Shown: positions 8,803 to 17,618, counted from the stretch's first letter. The stretch is 64,000 bases of DNA from Delftia tsuruhatensis (GCF_903815225.1 NZ_LR813084.1:5790001-5854000), one strand, 5' to 3'. Notes: generated by a model from the letters alone, not told the origin. Made by a program: numbers and translations.

Positions 8803-9216
8803 ATGAAAGAAGATCTGCTGGATAGAGTTGCCGACTACCTATCACAATATCAATACTCCTTGCTACCCAACACCCCTGAGGATATCAAATCTGCTGAAGC
8901 CGCCCTTGGATTTTCCTTTGAAGAAAGCTACAAGCTGTTTTTGGAGAATTTTGGCGGATGCTATGCCGGAATATCCATATATGGAATGCACAACAACGAG
9001 CTGCTGGAAAAAACCAGCATCGCCGAACTGACCAACGATTTCAAGGCAGGCCGGTGGCCTATTCAAGGGAATTATTGTGTCATCTCCATGGATGGATCAG
9101 GCAACCCGATCTATACCACTGAATCAGGAAAAATATTCCTCTTCGACCATGACAATGGAAAAGAGGAACTCCTGTTTTCCAGCTTCGAAGAGATGCTGGA
9201 ATTCCATCTTGGGTAA
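8803..9216 (+). CDS. SUKH (SMI1/KNR4) family immunity protein
   Basis: This encodes 137 residues. The pattern IKSAEAALGFSFEESYKLFL followed by ENFGG, then GISIYGM, and later a short beta-rich segment with FLFDHDNGKEELLF and a terminal SFEEMLEF helix, is typical of the SMI1/KNR4 (SUKH) superfamily. In bacteria these proteins serve as immunity factors against contact-dependent and Rhs nuclease toxins by binding them in the cytoplasm. No toxin is left next to it except possibly the 33-codon frame upstream, so it is an orphan. The ribosome binding site is weak. Confidence 0.8.
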   Translation: MKEDLLDRVADYLSQYQYSLLPNTPEDIKSAEAALGFSFEESYKLFLENFGGCYAGISIYGMHNNELLEKTSIAELTNDFKAGRWPIQGNYCVISMDGSGNPIYTTESGKIFLFDHDNGKEELLFSSFEEMLEFHLG

Positions 9217-9312
9217 TCCCCTGCGCCAGCCGGCAACAGAACACAGAAGGCTGGCGCGCAGCAATCGTTCAGGATCTCCCAGCATCCATCCCATGAAAGA
9301 GGAAAGGCGTAT

Positions 9313-9819
9313 ATGCTTGACATGATTCAGCACATGGACAGAATTGAGGAATCACTATCCAATCTGAGCAAGAAAAACAAGGGGAAATTCGGATCCTGGT
9401 GCGTGGACTTCATATTCCGTCAGCCGGACATCACACAGGGATTCGACAGTCTGGAATCTCGCGAAATGTTCGACTTCATTCAGTCTTCCATTGATTTCAT
9501 CCGGTCATCGAAAGATGACCCCTTCATTTTGGAAGAATACATATCAAAGGCAGATAGAATGGGGCTGGAAGATATCATGGAAGGTGGTGACGAGCTATTG
9601 GGCGCGCTCAGCAGCATGCTTGTCGGCTATCAGATCGATGATGCCCAGTACATCGCCAACTGCGCTGAAAGGGCACTGAACTACATGGATCATGCAAAGG
9701 CCCCTCCATCGTCCTCCCAGGAAGAATATCAATCAAGCATGCTGGAACTGGCCGATGCTCAAGTCAGGATGCTGGACCTTCTCCAGCAAGGCGCCACCAT
9801 ATCCGGCATCAAGGAATGA
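9313..9819 (+). CDS. Hypothetical acidic helical protein, immunity-like
   Basis: This encodes 168 residues from ATG 9313, five bases after GGAAAGG. The protein is acidic and mostly helical, with a GGDELLGALSSML segment in the middle and a polar SSSQEEYQSS linker near residue 135. There is no signal peptide. I recognise no family. Its stop overlaps the ATG at 9816 (ATGA), so the next frame is probably translated with it. Placement in the orphan immunity run suggests the same role. Confidence 0.55.
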   Translation: MLDMIQHMDRIEESLSNLSKKNKGKFGSWCVDFIFRQPDITQGFDSLESREMFDFIQSSIDFIRSSKDDPFILEEYISKADRMGLEDIMEGGDELLGALSSMLVGYQIDDAQYIANCAERALNYMDHAKAPPSSSQEEYQSSMLELADAQVRMLDLLQQGATISGIKE

Positions 9820-10566
9820 CGGAAGATGCAAAAGACATTAATGCAGGGGACATGCTCGAGGCCTGCGTGGAAGGCTGGACAGATCTGGAAGATCCTCAGC
9901 GGATGGCCATTTCACATCCTCGGTCGGAACATTTCCTCGACAACCCAGATGAAGATCACCCGCCTCATACATCAAGACCCTGACCACCACCACAGAAGAA
10001 GCGATGGTGTCGAACTGGTGAAGGTGCCGGGCCTCGGCACCGGCAAGGTGTACTTTTTCTGCGACGAACATGACTCCATCTGGGAGAGGCCCGAGGATAT
10101 CGGCTCCGCCAGAGGCATTCAGACAAGGAAATCCATGCACATCGAGTCCGCGGGCCTCGCGGAAATCTGCCGCGCGGGATATGGCGGTCTTGTCGATCTT
10201 TTCAAGCAGTTCGACACCCATACCAAGCGGGCAGAGTATCTGCCCCTGAAAAGCGGGTCGGACACGATGGCATTTTTCAGCGGCATCCTGTCAGCGACAC
10301 CGATCCTGTTCTGCAACATCCGGAATTTCCATGACGAGAGGCTCTACTACGCCGCCCTGGACGGAAGCTCTGTCTGGAGATTTCCGGAGGATGTCCACTC
10401 CCCGGTACGGGCCATGCAGGGCCATGGCCTTGGCATCGTGCCTGCGCCTGTGCTCTCCATCTTCGAGAGCCATCTTGTCGACCATGTTTTCGGCATCAGG
10501 GAATACCTGAAACTGAAGGGAAGAATCCATGCCACCCGATCCATGGAATTCACGCAGGAACGCTGA
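9816..10566 (+). pseudogene. Hypothetical gene with probable frameshift
   Basis: Two frames appear to be halves of one gene. The first begins at ATG 9816, overlapping the previous stop, and gives an acidic N-terminus (MTEDAKDINAG to FLDNPDEDH) before stopping at about 10005. The second frame is open from ATG 9826 and carries the convincing protein part from about 9965 onward (VELVKVPGLGTGKVYFFCDE to MEFTQER, stop at 10566). Removing one C from the CCC near 9958-9961 would join them into about 249 residues. No known domain is seen. The N-terminal 45 codons of the second frame look like out-of-frame sequence, so ATG 9826 is probably not the start. Confidence 0.5.
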
Positions 10567-10641
10567 TCGCATGATGCCGCCAAGCCCGCCTGTCCGGCGC
10601 CACGCCCTGGTCCGGGGTTCTGAAAGCCGGTGGAGCCCTGC

Positions 10642-11076
10642 ATGAATTTTCAGGATATCGTGAAGCGGCATCGATGCCCGCTTGTCAACGGGATATTTCT
10701 TGCCGATGGCGAGGTCTTCCTTCTTGCCTATGCAACCCCCGAAAATGCGGGCATCCAGGTGCTGGGACGAACCCGGCTGGACAGGCTGGATACCGAAGAC
10801 ACCGGCACCATTGAATTCGATTATCTTGGGCAGGCCTGCCGTGGCGGCCATCAGCTCCGGTTTGGCGAAGGCAGCTTCGGCGCGGACGGCGTGGCCGGCC
10901 TCTTTCTGGAGGGTGAATTGCGCTGGTTCCTGTTCCTGGACAACTGCAACCCTTTTTGCAGCGCACGCCTCGATGGAGATGCCGCCGTGCTTCACAGCAC
11001 GAGTGGCGCCATTTTTTCAGTGCCACTCGTCGCCCCGCAATGCCTGAGGCTCATCCAGGGGCCTGTGTTTTCCTGA
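10642..11076 (+). CDS. Hypothetical protein, immunity-like
   Basis: The chosen ATG 10642 has GGAG six bases upstream; an in-frame GTG at 10630 has none. The 144-residue product is rich in short beta-strand patterns (VFLLAYAT, LRWFLFLDNC, AIFSVPLVAP), with no signal peptide or membrane segment. No family is recognised. Its GC content is closer to the chromosomal average than that of the earlier genes in the cluster. It marks the right end of the accessory region, before the convergent asparaginase gene. Confidence 0.5.
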   Translation: MNFQDIVKRHRCPLVNGIFLADGEVFLLAYATPENAGIQVLGRTRLDRLDTEDTGTIEFDYLGQACRGGHQLRFGEGSFGADGVAGLFLEGELRWFLFLDNCNPFCSARLDGDAAVLHSTSGAIFSVPLVAPQCLRLIQGPVFS

Positions 11077-11147
11077 GGTACAGGGCCGGCATCCAGCGAC
11101 ATGGACCGGCGGCCCCGCAGGCCCGCCGCCGCCGTGCCTGCCGTGGC

Positions 11148-12212
11148 TTAGCGGTCAAACACCGCCTGCAGGTTCTTTTGCCCGGTCACTCCCGCCTGCA
11201 GCGCCAGCATCAGCAGGATCCGCGCCTTGGGCGCACGCAGGTCGTCCGCCATGACGGCGCCGGCCTCGAACGAGGTCTTGCCACCGCCCTCGAAGCCATA
11301 GCTGGGCATGACGCGGCCGTTGTGCACGCGTGTGCTGACGACCACGGGCACGTTCTTGCCGATGGCGTACCTGGCGGCGTCCAGCATGGCAACGTTCATG
11401 TTGCCCATGCCCAGGGCGTCGATGACGATGCCCTTGACGCCCCGGTCCACCGCCTGGCGCACGGCCTGGCCGTTGGCGCCGCCGTACATGGGGAAGATTT
11501 CGACCTCGGGCATGGTCTGGGCCTGGATGGGCAGGTGCTGCCGGCGCGCGGGGACGGAGGCAAAGCGGACGCGGTCCGGGTAGACCTCGCCGAGGAAGCC
11601 GAACTCGCCCGAGCGGAAGGTTTCCACGTTGGCCGTGTGCGTCTTGGTGACGTAGCGCGCGGCGTTGATCTGGTTGTTCATGGCCAGCATGGCGCCCTTG
11701 TCGCGGGCCTGGGGGTCCACGGCGATGCGCACGGCATTGAGCAGGTTGCGCGGGCCGTCGAAGTCCGAGACCGAGGCATTGCGCTGCGCGCCTATGAGCA
11801 CGACGGGCTTGGGCGACTGCACGGTCAGGTCCAGCCAGAAGGCGGTTTCCTCCAGCGTGTCCGTGCCATGCGAGACGATGGCGCCGGCCACTTCGGGCCG
11901 GGCCAGCGCCGCCTGCACGGCCTGGGTCAGCTGCACCCAGCGGGCCGGGTCCATGTAGTCGGAGGGCACGTTGGACAGGTTGTTGACCTGGATGCGCGCG
12001 TACGTGCCCACGTCGGGCACGGTGGCCAGCAGGTCGTCGCCCGAGATCGCGGGCACGGGCGCGTTCTTCACCGGGTCGATCTTCATGGCGATGGTGCCGC
12101 CCGTGGCAATGAACTGGACCACGGGCTTGTCCTGGGCGGCGGCGTCGAGGGCGATCATGGGCAGGGTGCAGGCGGTGAACAGGGCGAGGGCGGTGCGGCG
12201 GAAGGCTTTCAC
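11148..12212 (-). CDS. ansB: Type II L-asparaginase, periplasmic
   Basis: This encodes 354 residues. It hydrolyses L-asparagine (often also glutamine) to aspartate and ammonia in the periplasm. A signal peptide spans residues 1-26 (positive start, hydrophobic core, ALDAAAQ cleavage region). The first active-site motif TGGTIA lies at 37-42 and the second, SHGTDTLEE, at 114-122, with the catalytic threonines in both. Length fits the secreted type II enzymes. The leader suggests export by Sec. It stands alone between the immunity cluster and a peroxidase gene transcribed in the same direction 120 bases away. Confidence 0.93.
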   Translation of the reverse strand: MKAFRRTALALFTACTLPMIALDAAAQDKPVVQFIATGGTIAMKIDPVKNAPVPAISGDDLLATVPDVGTYARIQVNNLSNVPSDYMDPARWVQLTQAVQAALARPEVAGAIVSHGTDTLEETAFWLDLTVQSPKPVVLIGAQRNASVSDFDGPRNLLNAVRIAVDPQARDKGAMLAMNNQINAARYVTKTHTANVETFRSGEFGFLGEVYPDRVRFASVPARRQHLPIQAQTMPEVEIFPMYGGANGQAVRQAVDRGVKGIVIDALGMGNMNVAMLDAARYAIGKNVPVVVSTRVHNGRVMPSYGFEGGGKTSFEAGAVMADDLRAPKARILLMLALQAGVTGQKNLQAVFDR

Positions 12213-12331
12213 GGGCGTTGTCTCCTTGTTGTGGTGTCAAGGAGCATGCTAACCATGACGTGCGGCCGTCCCGCGCTGCCGGCCCTGCGTGAAACCCTGA
12301 TGGACAGGCCCGATCAGCGCGTATCGGCGCG

Positions 12332-12841
12332 TCAGAGCGCCAGGGCGGCCTCGATGTCCGTGGACAGCTTGGCCGGCGCATCCTGAGGCGCATAGCGGCG
12401 GATGACCTGGCCGTCGCGGCCCACGAGGAATTTGGTGAAGTTCCACTTGATGGCCTTGGTGCCCAGCACGCCCGGCGCCTCGGCCGTGAGCCAGCGGTAC
12501 AGCGGATGGGCGTTGGCGCCGTTGACGTCGATCTTGCCCATGAGCGGAAAGCGCACGCCGAAGTTCAGGTCGCAGAAGCTGGCGATTTCCGATTCGCTGC
12601 CTTTCTCCTGCGCACCGAACTGGTTGCAGGGAAAGCCCAGCACCACCAGGCCGCGCTCGCCGTACTGCTCGTGCAAGGCCTGCAGCCCCGCGTACTGCGG
12701 CGTGAAGCCGCAGGCGCTGGCGGTGTTGACGATGAGCAGCACCTTGCCGCGGTAGTCCGACAGGGGCACGGCCTGGCCCGTGATGGACGTGGCCTCGAAG
12801 TCGTAGGCCGAACGGGGTGCGTCGGTGGCGGTCTCGGTCAT
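12332..12841 (-). CDS. Glutathione peroxidase family thiol peroxidase
   Basis: This encodes 169 residues of the GPx/BtuE family, which reduces hydrogen peroxide and organic hydroperoxides. The peroxidatic cysteine is C44 in NTASACGFTPQ. The other members of the catalytic tetrad are Q74 in FPCNQF and W133-N134 in KWNFTKF. Like most bacterial members it has cysteine, not selenocysteine, and probably uses thioredoxin as reductant. No signal peptide is present, so it should be cytoplasmic. Confidence 0.93.
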   Translation of the reverse strand: MTETATDAPRSAYDFEATSITGQAVPLSDYRGKVLLIVNTASACGFTPQYAGLQALHEQYGERGLVVLGFPCNQFGAQEKGSESEIASFCDLNFGVRFPLMGKIDVNGANAHPLYRWLTAEAPGVLGTKAIKWNFTKFLVGRDGQVIRRYAPQDAPAKLSTDIEAALAL

Positions 12842-13076
12842 GCGTGGCTCCCTGGGGATGGAGGGACCATGGTAGCGCAGCCCCCGAGGGACAGGCGCTG
12901 ACGCGCTGTTCAGGCACGGTGACGGGAGCTTGTCTCACAGACAGCCCGCGCCCGTGGCCGTACCTTGGAGGGCCTGGGCGGACCGCAGCCCGCCCCGTTG
13001 CCCGCTGGCTGGCACCGACAGGCCGAAAAGGCGCCTTGCCCGCCGTCGTTTCTTCTCCCACGATCAAGAGACCACT

Positions 13077-13637
13077 ATGCCCCGCACTTCCATCGCACCC
13101 CAATCCACCTCCTCCAATGGCCACCTGGCCCTGGATCTCAAGGGCCTGGAGGCCGCCAAGCGCAGCCTGGACGATGGCGCCGTGACGCCCCATTTCGGTC
13201 CCTGGCGCGAAGACATCATCAAGCTGCTGAATGACTCCCTGGCCACGGAGCTGGTCTGCGTGATGCGCTACAAGCGCCACCATTTCACGGCCGTGGGCCT
13301 GGCCTCGCCGGCGATCGCCGACGAATTCCTGGTGCATGCCAACGAGGAGATGGCCCATGCCGACAAGCTGGCCCAGCGCATCGTGCAACTGGGCGGGGAG
13401 CCCGACTTCAACCCGCAGACCCTGGCCCAGCGCAGCCATGCCGACTACAACGGCGAGACCGACCTGAAGGCCATGATCCGCACCAACCTGATCGCCGAGC
13501 GCGTGGCCATCGAGGCCTACAGCCAGATGATCGACCTGATCGGCGACAAGGACCCGACCACGCGCCGGCTGATCGAGTCCATCCTGGAGCAGGAGCAGGA
13601 GCATGCGGACGAGCTGTCCGACTGGCTGGAAAAGTAA
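13077..13637 (+). CDS. Ferritin-like diiron protein (bacterioferritin-like)
   Basis: The frame is open from 12930, but ATG 13077 has AAGAG six bases upstream and begins a normal-looking protein of 186 residues. A four-helix ferritin fold is indicated by the carboxylate pattern: ELVCVMRYKRHH, HANEEMAHADKLAQRI, ERVAIEAYSQMI and ILEQEQEHADELSDWL contain paired E and ExxH iron ligands. Such proteins store iron or protect against iron-driven oxidation. The N-terminal 25 residues are low in structure. It is followed by a strong terminator and seems monocistronic. Confidence 0.85.
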   Translation: MPRTSIAPQSTSSNGHLALDLKGLEAAKRSLDDGAVTPHFGPWREDIIKLLNDSLATELVCVMRYKRHHFTAVGLASPAIADEFLVHANEEMAHADKLAQRIVQLGGEPDFNPQTLAQRSHADYNGETDLKAMIRTNLIAERVAIEAYSQMIDLIGDKDPTTRRLIESILEQEQEHADELSDWLEK

Positions 13638-13693
13638 GGGCTTCCCGTCCGCGCCCGCCGCCCCGACAATACCGGGGTTTGGCCCATAGGAAA

Positions 13694-13726
13694 GGCACCC
13701 CGCGCAAGCGGGGTGCCGCTTTTTTG
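13694..13726 (+). terminator. Rho-independent terminator after the ferritin-like gene
   Basis: A perfect 10-bp stem (GGCACCCCGC / GCGGGGTGCC) with loop GCAA is followed by GCTTTTTTGGG. Confidence 0.9.
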
Positions 13727-13801
13727 GGCATTCTCTCGGCTTCGCGGAATGGTCCCGCCTCTTTCGGCCCCGATGTCCCGGCATCGGGGCCGTCTTGCAA
13801 C

Positions 13802-16285
13802 ATGCGCTTTTCTTTCCATGATCTGAAGCTGCCCGAGGCCCTGCGCGCGGCCTGGCACAGACTGCTGGGCAGCCGCATCGGCCAGCGCGTGGCCGCCCTG
13901 CCCTGGTGGCGCCGCTGGCCCACGCGGCGCGAATGGCTGCTGTTCGCGGCCGCCCTGCCGCTGCTGTTCGCGCTGTATGTGCTGCTGCTGATTCCGTTCA
14001 CGCCCGGCATCCGCGACATCCGCAAGGCCAAGCTGGAGCAGCCGGCCCAGGTCATGAGCGCCGACGGCAGGCAGATCGCGCTGTTCAAGCGCAGCAACCG
14101 GCAATGGGTGAAGCTCGACGAGATATCGCCCTCGGTGATCAAGGCGCTGATCGCCACGGAAGACCACCGCTTCTACGAACACCACGGCATGGACTGGCGC
14201 CGCACGCTGGGCTCGGTGGTCCATACGCTGCGTGGTGACCCGCAGGGCGGCTCGACCCTCACCCAGCAGCTGGCGCGCAACCTCTACCCCACCGAGATCG
14301 GCCGCGCGCCCACGCTCAACCGCAAGCTCAAGGAGGCGATCACGGCCTTCAAGATCGAGGCGCTCTATACCAAGGACGAGATCCTGGAGACCTATCTGAA
14401 CACCGTGCCCTTCCTGTACAACGCCTTCGGCATCGAGATGGCGGCACGCACCTATTTCGACAAGCCGGCCGCGCGGCTGACGGTGCTGGAAAGCGCCACG
14501 CTGGTGGGCATGCTCAAGGGCACGAGCTACTACAACCCCGTGCTCAACCCCGACCGCGCGCTGTACCGCCGCAACACGGTGCTGTCGCAGATGGTCAAGC
14601 GCGGGGTGCTGCGGCAGGCCGAGTTCGACCAACTCGGCAAGCGCCCGATGCGCATCGATTTCGAGCGCCAGGAGGAGCCGCAGGGCATGGCCCCGCACTT
14701 CGCGCAGCAGCTGCGCAAGTGGCTGATCGACTGGGCCGACCGCAACGACTACAACATCTACACCGACGGCCTGGTGGTGCACACCACCATCGACTCGCGC
14801 CTGCAGACCTGGGCCAACCAGGCCGTGGCGCGCCAGACGCGCACGCTGCAGGGCGTGGCCAACGGCGCCTGGAGCCAGCGCGACGGCTGGAACGCCGCCA
14901 ACCCGCTGGTACAGCAGCTGGTGCGCGAAAGCCCCGCCTGGCGCGCCGCGCGCAAGCAGGCGGCCGGCAAGGACAGGGAAAAGGCCAGCGAGGAGGACAC
15001 GCTCAAGGCCCTGCTGGCCGACAAGGCCTTCATGCGGCAGCTGCGCGAGGACAAGACCCGCGTGCAGGCCGGCCTGGTGGCTCTGGACCCGCGCAGCTCC
15101 GAGGTGCTGGCCTGGGTGGGCAGCCGCGACTTCACGCAGGACGCCTACGACCATGTGCAGCAGGCGCGGCGCCAGCCGGGATCGACCTTCAAGCCCTTCG
15201 TCTATGGCGCGGCCCTGCAGCAGGGCGCCAGCCCCGACGACAAGCGTGTGGACGGCCCCGTGGAAATCAAGCTGCCCGGCGGCGAGGTCTGGCGCCCCAC
15301 CGACGCCACGCCCCCCACGGGCCGCGAGATGACGCTGCGCGATGCGCTGGCCTATTCCAAGAACACCATCACGGCCGAGGTCATGCAGTCCGTGGGCCCC
15401 GCCCGCGTGGCGCGCCTGGCACGCGCCCTGGGTGTGCGCCAGAGCCCGCTGGACGAAGTTCCCGCCTTGGCCCTGGGCAGCAGCCCCGTTTCGCTGCTGG
15501 AAATGGTCAACGCCTATGCCAGCCTGGCCCATGGCGGCCGCTGGCTGCCCCCGATGATGGTCACGCGCATCGAGGACGCCGACGGCAAGGTTCTCGCCGA
15601 ATTCAGCCCGCCCAAGCCCGAGCGCGCACTGGACGAAGAGCACGCCTACGCCCTGGTGGACATGCTGCGGGCCGTGGTGGACAAGGGCACCGGCATGGCC
15701 GTGCGCCAGCGCTACGGCATACACGCCGACGTGGCCGGCAAGACCGGCACCACGCAGGGCAATGCCGACGGCTGGTTCATCCTCATGCACCCCGGGATCG
15801 TCGCCGGCGCCTGGGCCGGCTTCAACGATGCGCGCATCACCCTGCGCAGCGACCGCTGGGGCCAGGGTTCGCGCAGCGCCCTGCCCATGGTGGGCGACTT
15901 CATGTCGCGCGCCCTGCGCAGCCCCGTCATCGACGCCAAGGCCCGCTTCGAACCGCCCGAGCAGAACCACTGGTGGTCCGACATGGTGGGCCGCCTGCGC
16001 GACCGCATGCAGGGCTGGTGGCCCGACCGCCAGCCCCCCCGCCCAGCCCGAGCCACCGGCCACGCCGGACCCCGCTGCGACCCCGGAACCCGCCCCCGAG
16101 CCCGAACAGCCCCTGGGCCCGGGCCTGTCACCCGGCGAGGAAATCATCGAAAGCACCCCGCCCTGCCCGCCCCCAACGTCCCCTCACCCAGGGCACGCTG
16201 GGCCCCACGGACCAGCGCGCAGTGCAGGAAGCCCACCCCGCCCTGCCCGGCGGCGAAGACGCCCCCGCAGGCACCGGCGTGGTGA
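13802..16285 (+). CDS. Class A penicillin-binding protein (PBP1A family)
   Basis: This bifunctional enzyme polymerises and cross-links peptidoglycan at the inner membrane. Start ATG 13802 is chosen over the upstream open frame because a short basic cytoplasmic tail and one membrane anchor (residues 45-64) follow. The GT51 transglycosylase motifs are EDHRFYEHHG (120-129) and GGSTLTQQLARNL. The transpeptidase has PGSTFKPF (SxxK), SKNT (SxN) and AGKTGTT (KTG). The last 80 codons are odd: the frame turns into Arg/Pro-rich sequence after the C7 run at 16034-16040. Dropping one C there and a second near 16165-16185 gives a typical tail (EPEQPLGPGLSPGEE, then LTQGTLGPTDQRAVQEAHP) that ends at TGA 16303-16305. 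The true end may therefore be 16305. Confidence 0.9.
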   Translation: MRFSFHDLKLPEALRAAWHRLLGSRIGQRVAALPWWRRWPTRREWLLFAAALPLLFALYVLLLIPFTPGIRDIRKAKLEQPAQVMSADGRQIALFKRSNRQWVKLDEISPSVIKALIATEDHRFYEHHGMDWRRTLGSVVHTLRGDPQGGSTLTQQLARNLYPTEIGRAPTLNRKLKEAITAFKIEALYTKDEILETYLNTVPFLYNAFGIEMAARTYFDKPAARLTVLESATLVGMLKGTSYYNPVLNPDRALYRRNTVLSQMVKRGVLRQAEFDQLGKRPMRIDFERQEEPQGMAPHFAQQLRKWLIDWADRNDYNIYTDGLVVHTTIDSRLQTWANQAVARQTRTLQGVANGAWSQRDGWNAANPLVQQLVRESPAWRAARKQAAGKDREKASEEDTLKALLADKAFMRQLREDKTRVQAGLVALDPRSSEVLAWVGSRDFTQDAYDHVQQARRQPGSTFKPFVYGAALQQGASPDDKRVDGPVEIKLPGGEVWRPTDATPPTGREMTLRDALAYSKNTITAEVMQSVGPARVARLARALGVRQSPLDEVPALALGSSPVSLLEMVNAYASLAHGGRWLPPMMVTRIEDADGKVLAEFSPPKPERALDEEHAYALVDMLRAVVDKGTGMAVRQRYGIHADVAGKTGTTQGNADGWFILMHPGIVAGAWAGFNDARITLRSDRWGQGSRSALPMVGDFMSRALRSPVIDAKARFEPPEQNHWWSDMVGRLRDRMQGWWPDRQPPRPARATGHAGPRCDPGTRPRARTAPGPGPVTRRGNHRKHPALPAPNVPSPRARWAPRTSAQCRKPTPPCPAAKTPPQAPAW

Positions 16286-16310
16286 TCACGCCGATCCAGC
16301 CCTGAGCCTG

Positions 16311-16352
16311 CTGGCTGCTGGCTGCTGGCTGCTGGCTGCTGGCTGCTGGCTG
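16311..16352 (+). repeat. Six perfect copies of a 7-bp tandem repeat
   Basis: CTGGCTG is repeated six times without error, with partial copies at both ends, just after the penicillin-binding protein gene. It lies outside any supported gene. Confidence 0.9.
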
Positions 16353-16439
16353 TTCCCCAGCCTTCCCCCTTCTGCCCAACGCAGGTCGCCCGTAGCGAAG
16401 CGAAGGGTCGTGGGCAGTGCGGGGCGCGCTTCTTTGCCT

Positions 16440-16465
16440 ACTTTCTTGCCGCGCGGCAAGAAAGT
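16440..16465. repeat. 26-bp perfect palindrome in an extragenic repeat
   Basis: ACTTTCTTGCCGC and its exact complement GCGGCAAGAAAGT sit back to back. The flanks (CTTCTTTGCCT on the left, CGGCCGGGCC-type on the right) look like the multicopy extragenic element seen in Comamonadaceae. It could act as a bidirectional terminator. The rest of 16353-16563 holds no gene. Confidence 0.75.
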
Positions 16466-16563
16466 CGGTCGGCCGCCGGGCCGAAACCCGGCTCCTGACC
16501 GCCGCAAAGGCAAGCAGCAAAAATCAGTCCAGAAGATCAGCCCAGATCAGGCAAGAAAACAGG

Positions 16564-16743
16564 TCACCGCGAAGTCCGCGTATGACTCACATTGGCATCC
16601 ACCGTCCCAAACACCGTCACCCCACTGGCACTGGACGCCTGGCTCCCCGCCACATCCCCAGGCACCCCGCCCGCGCAACCAGCAAGACCCACACTCAAGG
16701 CCACCAGCGCCATCGCGGCCAGCCCACGCATGCCGTACTTCAT
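16564..16743 (-). CDS. Small lipoprotein
   Basis: This encodes 59 residues from ATG 16743 with an AAGGAG ribosome binding site. A lipoprotein signal runs MKYGMRGLAAMALVALSVGL and ends in the lipobox LAGC, with the lipidated cysteine at 23. The mature part is about 37 residues, rich in Gly, Ser and Val, and contains SGVTVFGTVDANVSHTR. Position +2 is Ala, so outer-membrane sorting is expected. Function is unknown. Short lipoproteins of this sort (with a FGTVD-like segment) are common in Burkholderiales. Confidence 0.7.
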   Translation of the reverse strand: MKYGMRGLAAMALVALSVGLAGCAGGVPGDVAGSQASSASGVTVFGTVDANVSHTRTSR

Positions 16744-16826
16744 CGCAATCTCCTTGAACTCCGGCACAACAGGCCGGCACGGCCCATGTTAGCCGTGCCA
16801 CCCCGCCGCACCGTGAGCGAAGGTCA

Positions 16827-17618
16827 TCAGGCTTCGAGATAGAGCGCAGCCAGCCGCTCGCGCGCGGCGCTGTCGATGCCCAGCGCATCGCGCAGATACG
16901 CTTCCATCCCGCCGAAGTCGGCCCGCACCATGTCGGTGGCGGCCGCCAGGTAGGACGCCTGCACGCGCCACAGCACGTCCATCACCTCGGCCGGCATGGG
17001 GGCGAAGGTGGTGGCCGGGCGCTGGTAGAGCTGGTTGGTGAGCAGGTAGTCCTGCATCACGGTGTCCTCGTCCACGCCCAGGGCCGTCAGCAGCAGGGCG
17101 GCGGCCCAGCCCGTGCGATCCTTGCCGGCCGTGCAGTGAAAGACCAGTGGATCCTGGCTGTCCAGCAGCAGCTGGAACAGCTGGGCGAAACGCGGGGCGT
17201 AGTCGTGCACGAAGCTGCGGTAGGTGTCCTGCATCAGCTCCTCGGCATGGGCGGCCGTGAGGTCGTTGCCTGCTGCAATCAGGGCGCTGGCGCGCTGCAC
17301 CACCGTGGGCTCCACGATGAGTGCATGGCGCGCAATGCCCGGCCACTCGTAGGCCAGGTGGGCGCTTTCCATCTTGCCCCGGAAGTCCGCGCTGCGCGCG
17401 AGCTTCAGGCCCTGCAGCACGCCCAGGTCCGCCAGGCTGAGGCCGGCCAGGTGGTCGGCGCGGAACAGCGTGCGCCAGCGCACGCGCCGGCCATCCAGGC
17501 CCGCATAGCCGCCGAGGTCGCGGAAGTTGGAGGCGCCGTCCAGGCGGATGGAGCGCGAGGGCTCCGGGGAGGAAGCAGCGGCGGCGGCCGCTGCCGGGGT
17601 AGGCATTTCGGTATCCAT
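16827..17618 (-). CDS. Tyrosine phosphatase, Y_phosphatase3 type
   Basis: This encodes 263 residues. The P-loop HCTAGKDRTG (161-170) gives the nucleophile C162 and binding R168, and the N-terminal NFRDLGGY (31-38) is the second hallmark of the bacterial protein tyrosine / lipid phosphatase family related to MptpB. The lysine after AG in the P-loop is typical of members with phosphoinositide or dual activity. A low-complexity alanine stretch (9-15) precedes the domain. No secretion signal is seen. Substrate is unknown. The start ATG gives a long unstructured N-terminus, so a later start is possible. Confidence 0.88.
   Translation of the reverse strand: MDTEMPTPAAAAAAASSPEPSRSIRLDGASNFRDLGGYAGLDGRRVRWRTLFRADHLAGLSLADLGVLQGLKLARSADFRGKMESAHLAYEWPGIARHALIVEPTVVQRASALIAAGNDLTAAHAEELMQDTYRSFVHDYAPRFAQLFQLLLDSQDPLVFHCTAGKDRTGWAAALLLTALGVDEDTVMQDYLLTNQLYQRPATTFAPMPAEVMDVLWRVQASYLAAATDMVRADFGGMEAYLRDALGIDSAARERLAALYLEA

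Noticed and set aside
13517-16156. Open frame of 879 codons on the minus strand
   Set aside because: It lies opposite the penicillin-binding protein, whose motifs are complete; the minus-strand product is a His/Val/Ala-rich shadow.
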